The translations under genes and the position numbers were made by a program. A stretch of 12,812 bases of DNA. It comes from an uncultured Ruminococcus sp. GTDB taxonomy: Bacteria > Bacillota_A > Clostridia > Oscillospirales > Acutalibacteraceae. Location of the stretch: contig CACYEJ010000026.1 of assembly GCA_902773395.1 (NCBI GenBank), forward strand, positions 1-12,812. Direction: 5' to 3'. This document shows, piece by piece, positions 8,392 through 12,812 of this stretch (position 1 is its first letter; every line of letters begins with the position of its first letter). The notes under the pieces are model-generated. The model was not told the DNA's origin. It saw only the letters and a program-made list of their open reading frames with translations, and did not search any database.

Positions 8392-9879
8392 ATGGGAAAG
8401 CCAACAGGATTTCTTGAATATACAAGGGTGAATAATACAACTGTATCTCCCGAATTGAGGATAAAGAACTTTAACGAATTTCACGCTCCTCTGAATATGG
8501 AGGAACGTGTACAGCAGGCGGCTCGCTGCATGAATTGCGGCGTTCCGTTCTGCCAGTCGGCAATGAGGCTTGGTGGAATGGTTTCAGGCTGTCCGCTTCA
8601 TAATCTAATTCCTGAATGGAATGATGAATTATACAATGGACATTTTGAACACGCTCTGCGTCGTTTGCTTAAAACCAACAGCTTTCCAGAGTTTACCGGA
8701 AGAGTGTGTCCTGCACTTTGCGAGGCAGCGTGTACATGTGGATTGAACGGCGATCCGGTAACTGTACACGATAACGAACTAGCTATAATTGAATACGGAT
8801 TCTCACAGGGATTTGTTAAGCCTATGCCGCCTGAGGTTAGAACAGGAAAGCGAGTTGCTGTTATCGGATCGGGACCTTCAGGTCTTGCGTGTGCCGACAG
8901 ATTAAACAAGCGAGGACATCTTGTAACTGTGTTTGAGCGTGAAGACCGTCCCGGCGGACTTCTGATGTACGGCATACCGAACATGAAGCTCGATAAAAGC
9001 ATTGTTATTCGTCGTATTCGCCTGATGGAGCAGGAAGGCGTGGAATTCCGCACAAGCTGTAACGTTGGAGTTGATATTTCTGCTGAGCAGCTAGTCAGTG
9101 AATATGACGCTGTAGTATTGTGCTGTGGAGCATCGCAGCCGAGAGCATTGCAGGTCGAGGGAGCAGATCTCAAGGGAGTATACTTTGCCGTTGATTTCCT
9201 TAAATCTACAACAAAGGCAATTCTTGATGATAAATACGAAAGCGAATGTTTTATCAGCTCAAAAGATAAGCATGTTATTGTTGTAGGCGGTGGAGATACT
9301 GGTAACGACTGCGTAGGAACATGTATACGTCATGGCTGTAAATCTGTAACTCAGCTTGAAATGATGCCAAAACTGCCGGATAGCCGAACACCCGATAATG
9401 CTTGGCCGCAGTGGCCGAGGGTTTGCAAGACAGATTACGGCCAAGAGGAAGCTGCCGCTGTCTTTGGCAGTGACCCAAGAGTTTATCAGACAACAATAAA
9501 AAGGTTAATTAGCGATGATAATGGCAATGTATGTGCCGCTGAGCTTGTAAGCTTAGACATAAAAAAGGACAATGCGTCCGGCAGAAACATTATCACAGAG
9601 GTTGAAGGCAGCGAACGCACTGTAAGTGCAGATATTGTACTTGTTGCAGCAGGTTTTATTGGTGCTTGTGAGTATGTTACAAATGCTTTTGGAGTTGAAA
9701 CTACTGCACGAAATACCATTGCCACAACGCAGGGACATTTTGCGACAAGTAATCCAAAGGTATTTTCAGCAGGTGATATGCACAGAGGTCAGAGCCTTGT
9801 TGTATGGGCAATATCTGAGGGAAGAGCTGCAGCTCGTGAGATAGACGAGTTCCTTATGGGTTATACAAACATGATATAA
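8392..9879 (+). CDS. gltD: Glutamate synthase, small (beta) subunit, NAD(P)H-dependent
   Basis: Flavoprotein that takes electrons from NAD(P)H and passes them through FAD and iron-sulfur clusters to the large subunit. It has 495 residues, a usual length. The N-terminal part has two cysteine clusters for 4Fe-4S centres: CMNCGVPFCQ with GCPLHN (about 43-70), and GRVCPALCEAACTCG (about 104-118). The FAD-binding motif GSGPSG starts at 159 and is followed by the E at the end of the second strand (TVFERE). The pyridine-nucleotide motif GGGDTGND starts at 299. The C-terminal FAD contact reads FSAGDMHRGQSLVVWAI. The gene begins 2 bases after the gltB stop with a GGGGGT ribosome site inside the end of gltB, so the two subunits are made together. 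I cannot tell NADH from NADPH preference by eye; NADPH is the usual case for bacteria. Confidence 0.97.
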   Translation: MGKPTGFLEYTRVNNTTVSPELRIKNFNEFHAPLNMEERVQQAARCMNCGVPFCQSAMRLGGMVSGCPLHNLIPEWNDELYNGHFEHALRRLLKTNSFPEFTGRVCPALCEAACTCGLNGDPVTVHDNELAIIEYGFSQGFVKPMPPEVRTGKRVAVIGSGPSGLACADRLNKRGHLVTVFEREDRPGGLLMYGIPNMKLDKSIVIRRIRLMEQEGVEFRTSCNVGVDISAEQLVSEYDAVVLCCGASQPRALQVEGADLKGVYFAVDFLKSTTKAILDDKYESECFISSKDKHVIVVGGGDTGNDCVGTCIRHGCKSVTQLEMMPKLPDSRTPDNAWPQWPRVCKTDYGQEEAAAVFGSDPRVYQTTIKRLISDDNGNVCAAELVSLDIKKDNASGRNIITEVEGSERTVSADIVLVAAGFIGACEYVTNAFGVETTARNTIATTQGHFATSNPKVFSAGDMHRGQSLVVWAISEGRAAAREIDEFLMGYTNMI

Positions 9880-9894
9880 AGCGGAGATGATAAA

Positions 9895-10701
9895 ATGCTG
9901 CAATTTACTAAAATGCAGGGTTTGGGTAATGACTATATTTATTTTGACTGCATTAGAAATGCCGCACCACAGGATCCACAATCTCTTTCAATAAAGCTTT
10001 CAGACCGCCATTTCGGGATTGGTTCAGACGGTATAGTTCTTATTATGCCGTCTGATAAAGCGGATTTCAGAATGAGAATGTTCAATGCGGATGGCAGTGA
10101 AGGAGCAATGTGCGGTAATGCGTCACGATGTATTGGAAAATATGTTTATGAACGTGGATTAACAGATAAGAAAGATATTACTCTGGAAACGAAGTCCGGT
10201 ATTAAGCGGATTTATATAAAGAGTAATGGTCATTGTGCCGAAAATATTACTGTGGATATGGGTGAAGGAAAGATTGGTGCAGTTTCTCAGCCTATTGAAA
10301 CTGAGTTCGGCAAATATTATTATACATTTGTTGATATGGGAAATCCTCATTGTGTGATTTTTACTGATAAAAATGTAGCAGATCTGGACCTTGAAAGAAT
10401 CGGGCCACCTCTTGAAAATCATTCTCTATTTCCTCAAAGGGCTAATATAGAGTTTATTAATGTTGTTGGGGAAAATGATCTTATTATGCGTGTGTGGGAA
10501 CGAGGCAGCGGAGAAACACTTGCCTGCGGTACAGGAGCGTGTGCAGCGGTTACAGCAGCATGTGCAAACGGATATGCACAACAGGGCACACCGGTAAATG
10601 TTCACCTAAAGGGTGGAACGCTTGAGATAACATATACTGCCGAAAAGGTTCTGATGACCGGCGGTGCTGAATTTGTTTTTAGCGGTGAAGTGGAGGAATA
10701 G
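9895..10701 (+). CDS. dapF: Diaminopimelate epimerase
   Basis: Interconverts LL- and meso-diaminopimelate without a cofactor, using two cysteines as acid and base; meso-DAP feeds lysine and peptidoglycan. The 268 residues match the family. The protein has two mirror-like halves. C73 sits in GAMCGNASRC and C211 in GETLACGTGAC, the catalytic pair, and the substrate-binding LGNDYIYFD lies near the N terminus. MGNPHCVIF marks the start of the second half and ERGSGET the substrate carboxylate site. GGAG at 9883-9886 is 8 bases before the ATG. The gene follows gltD by 15 bases and precedes dapL by 3, so it sits in the glt operon. Its direct partner is the downstream DapL, whose LL-DAP product is the DapF substrate. 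Confidence 0.96.
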   Translation: MLQFTKMQGLGNDYIYFDCIRNAAPQDPQSLSIKLSDRHFGIGSDGIVLIMPSDKADFRMRMFNADGSEGAMCGNASRCIGKYVYERGLTDKKDITLETKSGIKRIYIKSNGHCAENITVDMGEGKIGAVSQPIETEFGKYYYTFVDMGNPHCVIFTDKNVADLDLERIGPPLENHSLFPQRANIEFINVVGENDLIMRVWERGSGETLACGTGACAAVTAACANGYAQQGTPVNVHLKGGTLEITYTAEKVLMTGGAEFVFSGEVEE

Positions 10702-10704
10702 ACC

Positions 10705-11889
10705 ATGAAGATAAATAATAATTTTGATAAGCTTGTGCCCAGCTATCTTTTTGCTAAGGTTGCTGAAAAGACCGAAACGTATGCAGCCTCACACCCGGAC
10801 GCCAAAATAATAAGAATGGGAATAGGCGATGTTAGTCTGCCACTTGCACCGGTTGTTGTAGAAGCAATGAAAAAAGCTGCTGACGAAATGGGTCATGCAG
10901 AAACCTTTAGGGGTTATCCAAGCTATGAGGGTTATGAGTTTTTAAGGAATGCTATAAGTAATTACTACTCATCGTTTGGCGTAAACGTATCACCCGATGA
11001 AATATTTGTGAATGATGGTGCAAAAAGCGACTGTGGAAATATCGGAGATATTTTCGGTGATGACAACATAGTGCTTGTTGCTGATCCGGTATACCCTGTT
11101 TACGTAGATACTAATATCATGTCGGGAAGACAAATAGTATATGCACCTTCATCGAAGGAAAACGGCTTCTGTGCTATGCCTGATAAGAACGTGCATGCTG
11201 ATATTATTTACCTCTGTTCACCAAACAATCCGACAGGTGCTGCGTATTCAAAAGAACAGCTTGCAGAATGGATAAGCTATGCACTGGAAAATGACGCAAT
11301 TATTCTCTATGATGCGGCGTATGAGGCATTCATATCCGATGACAGTCCACGCAGTATTTTTGCTGTTGAGGGAGCTAGAAAATGTGCAATTGAATTTTGT
11401 TCGTTATCAAAAACGGCAGGCTTTACCGGTGTACGATGTGGCTATACGGTTATCCCAAAAGAGCTTGAGCGTGACGGACATAATATAGGTAAGCTCTGGT
11501 ACAGACGTCAGTCGTCTAAATTCAACGGAGTATCATACCCGGTGCAGCGTGCTGCCGAAGCAGTATTTTCACCTGAGGGTCTGTTGCAGACGAGAGAAAA
11601 TATTGAATACTACAGACGAAACGCCGCAGTAATTATGCAAACAATGGACGAACTCGGTATTGAATACACAGGAGGAAAAAATTCTCCATACATCTGGATA
11701 ACCTGTCCGAATGAAATGGGTAGTTGGGAGTTTTTTGATCTTCTTCTTGAAAAAGCTAATGTTGTCGCAACTCCGGGCGAGGGCTTTGGAGAATGTGGCA
11801 AAGGTTGTATGAGGTTTACATCATTTGCCGGTTATGAAGAAACCAAGGAAGCTATGAGTAGAATCAAGTCGTGTCTTAATGATATGTAA
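10705..11889 (+). CDS. dapL: LL-diaminopimelate aminotransferase
   Basis: Pyridoxal-phosphate enzyme that makes LL-DAP from tetrahydrodipicolinate with glutamate as amino donor, bypassing the acylated dapD/C/E steps. Length 394 residues, near the family norm. Fold type I aminotransferase landmarks: MGIGDVSLPL and RGYPSYEGYEFLR near the N terminus, the DapL-typical NDGAKSDCGN, ADPVYPVY, CSPNNPTGA, DAAYEAF for the cofactor ring, and K236 in SLSKTAGFTGVRCG as the Schiff-base lysine. GGAGG at 10692-10696 lies over the end of dapF, so the two are translationally coupled. It is the last gene of the operon, with an intrinsic terminator 27 bases after the stop. Co-transcription with glutamate synthase is sensible because its amino donor is glutamate. 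Assignment to DapL rather than a general aspartate aminotransferase rests on these motifs and on the adjacent dapF. Confidence 0.94.
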   Translation: MKINNNFDKLVPSYLFAKVAEKTETYAASHPDAKIIRMGIGDVSLPLAPVVVEAMKKAADEMGHAETFRGYPSYEGYEFLRNAISNYYSSFGVNVSPDEIFVNDGAKSDCGNIGDIFGDDNIVLVADPVYPVYVDTNIMSGRQIVYAPSSKENGFCAMPDKNVHADIIYLCSPNNPTGAAYSKEQLAEWISYALENDAIILYDAAYEAFISDDSPRSIFAVEGARKCAIEFCSLSKTAGFTGVRCGYTVIPKELERDGHNIGKLWYRRQSSKFNGVSYPVQRAAEAVFSPEGLLQTRENIEYYRRNAAVIMQTMDELGIEYTGGKNSPYIWITCPNEMGSWEFFDLLLEKANVVATPGEGFGECGKGCMRFTSFAGYEETKEAMSRIKSCLNDM

Positions 11890-11916
11890 ATTTTACACTG
11901 TTACAATAAAAACGCC

Positions 11917-11962
11917 AAACGGTATCTATCCGCTTTTTTTGCTGGAAGATACCGTTTTTATT
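11917..11962 (+). terminator. Intrinsic terminator after dapL
   Basis: AAACGGTATCT (11917-11927) pairs perfectly over 11 bases with AGATACCGTTT (11947-11957). The stem can extend inward, with small bulges, through TCC/GGA and GC/GC to a loop of seven T. TTTTATTTT follows from 11955. This closes the pyrG-gltBD-dapFL run and separates it from the glycosyltransferase gene. Confidence 0.9.
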
Positions 11963-11986
11963 TTATGTTCGAAAGCAAATAAAAAT

Positions 11987-12036
11987 TTAAAGTAAAATTT
12001 AAGTTGATATTAAAGTAGTGTTAAGGTACGTATAAT
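11987..12036 (+). promoter_or_regulatory. Promoter region with four phased TTAA-type direct repeats
   Basis: TTAAAGT (11987), TTAAGTT (11999), TTAAAGT (12010) and TTAAGGT (12021) recur every 12, 11 and 11 bases. The last ends 3 bases before a perfect -10 box TATAAT (12031-12036); a second TATAAT lies at 12042-12047. No good -35 box is seen at normal spacing. Direct repeats at one helical turn overlapping the -35 position are typical of sites for OmpR/PhoB-type response regulators; the B. subtilis PhoP box is TTAACA-like with about 11-base spacing. The repeats are seen; the regulator is inferred, and AT-richness may produce such repeats by chance. Confidence 0.45.
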
Positions 12037-12080
12037 ATAATTATAATAGAAAAAACAAAAATGCTGAAAGGAGAATCATT

Positions 12081-12710
12081 ATGATTACATACAAGGGAGA
12101 TAACAGAAGAATTGCACTAATTCCTGCTTATAAACCGGAGGAGAAGCTTATCGAGCTTAGCCGCAGTCTTTTTGAGATAGGCTTTAGAGTTGTTATTGTA
12201 AATGACGGAAGTGGTAAAGAATACGACGATGTATTTAGAAAAGCTGCCGAGTATGCGTTGATTCTTCGTCACAAAGTGTGTTTATTCCTCCGTATAACGT
12301 TGTTACTCTTGACGCAGACGGTCAACATACGGTAGAAGATGCCATTGCAATTACAGAACAATCTTGTCAATTACCAGATAGCCTTATTCTTGGAACACGA
12401 TCATTTAAAGGTAATATTCCTCTGAAGAGCAGATGGGAAATATCATTACAAGATTAGTTTTTAAATTATCGACCGGCAGTAGTATTTCCGATACACAGAC
12501 AGGACTTAGGGCGTTTTCTCACAGACTGATAAACACGATGAAGGGGATTACGGGTGATAGGTACGAATACGAAATGAACGTGCTTATGTACTGTGCACGC
12601 AATGGAATTGAGATGAAAGAAATTCCCATCGAAACAATTTATCTCAATAATAACGAGTCTTCGCATTTCAATACAATCACAGATTCATTTAGAATATACA
12701 GAGAGATAAA
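12081..12710 (+). pseudogene. Broken GT2-family glycosyltransferase (dolichol-phosphate-mannose-synthase-like)
   Basis: A good ribosome site (AAAGGAG, 12067-12073) and ATG 12081 begin a GT-A glycosyltransferase: IALIPAYKPEE and VVIVNDGSG in the first frame, to about 12280. The coding sense then moves to another frame (about 12284-12436) with VVTLDADGQHTV, the DxD nucleotide-sugar site, and LILGTRSFKG. It moves again (12436-12710) with SDTQTGLRAF, DRYEYEMNVL, IPIETIYLNN and SSHFN. At the first break, the usual N-x-GKGAALK stretch of about 17-20 residues is missing, so a small deletion is likely. At the second, one G appears lost from a GGGG run (12434-12437 region; family reading SRWGN). The end is cut at about 12710. 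Family members often go on into GtrA-like membrane segments, which are absent here. It has no function as it stands, unless the breaks are sequencing errors. Confidence 0.82.
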
Positions 12711-12812
12711 CAGTACATCCTCAACACACCTCTTGATTTAATTTCATCAAAAATCTGCATCCAAGTATGCTTTCCCTCTGATTCATTAATCCAAATACCA
12801 AGAATATCCTTC
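12703..12812 (-). mobile_element. Internal fragment of an IS256-family (mutator type) transposase
   Basis: Reading the minus strand from the window end gives KDILGIWINESEGKHTWMQ then IFDEIKSRGV, the conserved stretch of IS256-family DDE transposases around the LGIW motif. The expected continuation EDVLFIS is present but two bases out of frame, after an extra GT in a GTGT run (about 12725-12728). The similarity stops at about 12703, in the middle of the transposase. Beyond that point the DNA is glycosyltransferase sequence. Neither the terminal inverted repeat nor the 3' end of the element lies at this junction. The remainder would extend beyond the window. Confidence 0.72.

Noticed and set aside
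12272..12440. Programmed frameshifting in the glycosyltransferase gene
   Set aside because: The first break also loses conserved residues, and no slippery heptamer with a downstream structure was seen. Mutation or sequence error is simpler.

Overview
The window looks like a chromosomal nitrogen-assimilation and amino-acid locus of an anaerobic Firmicute, most likely a gut member of the Clostridia (Ruminococcus/Oscillospiraceae type). The reasons are AT-rich intergenic DNA, strong GGAGG-type ribosome sites, an ANTAR-type regulator next to glnA as in clostridia, lysine/DAP synthesis by the aminotransferase (DapL) route, and a glycosyltransferase and IS256-like transposase of the kind common in that group. 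This placement is inferred from gene content.

Layout, all on the + strand until the end: a promoter and structured leader (about 64-169); a short, divergent type I glutamine synthetase gene (glnA, 267-1463); an ANTAR-domain response regulator (1643-2218); CTP synthase (pyrG, 2263-3876); glutamate synthase large and small subunits (gltB 3869-8389, gltD 8392-9879); diaminopimelate epimerase (dapF, 9895-10701); and LL-diaminopimelate aminotransferase (dapL, 10705-11889). An intrinsic terminator at 11917-11962 closes the run. From pyrG to dapL, genes overlap or lie 2-15 bases apart, with no internal terminator seen, so this is very probably one transcript, perhaps continuous with glnA and the regulator.

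The genes fit one nitrogen-flow scheme. GlnA fixes ammonium as glutamine. GltBD turns glutamine plus 2-oxoglutarate into two glutamates. PyrG spends glutamine on CTP. DapL uses glutamate as amino donor for LL-DAP, which DapF epimerises to meso-DAP for lysine and wall peptide. The ANTAR protein is an RNA-binding antiterminator, and its likely target is readable in the glnA leader: a 7-bp hairpin with an AAAGGC hexaloop (A1 and G4 as ANTAR proteins require) that competes with a 23-bp terminator hairpin followed by seven T.

Beyond the terminator the window changes character. A promoter region with four TTAA(A/G)GT-like direct repeats at 11-12 base period precedes a GT2-family glycosyltransferase gene (12081 to about 12710) that is broken by an internal deletion and a single-base frameshift, and is then cut off. 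It joins, at a 9-base microhomology, the interior of an IS256-family transposase on the opposite strand that runs off the window end. I found no CRISPR array, tRNA or rRNA.
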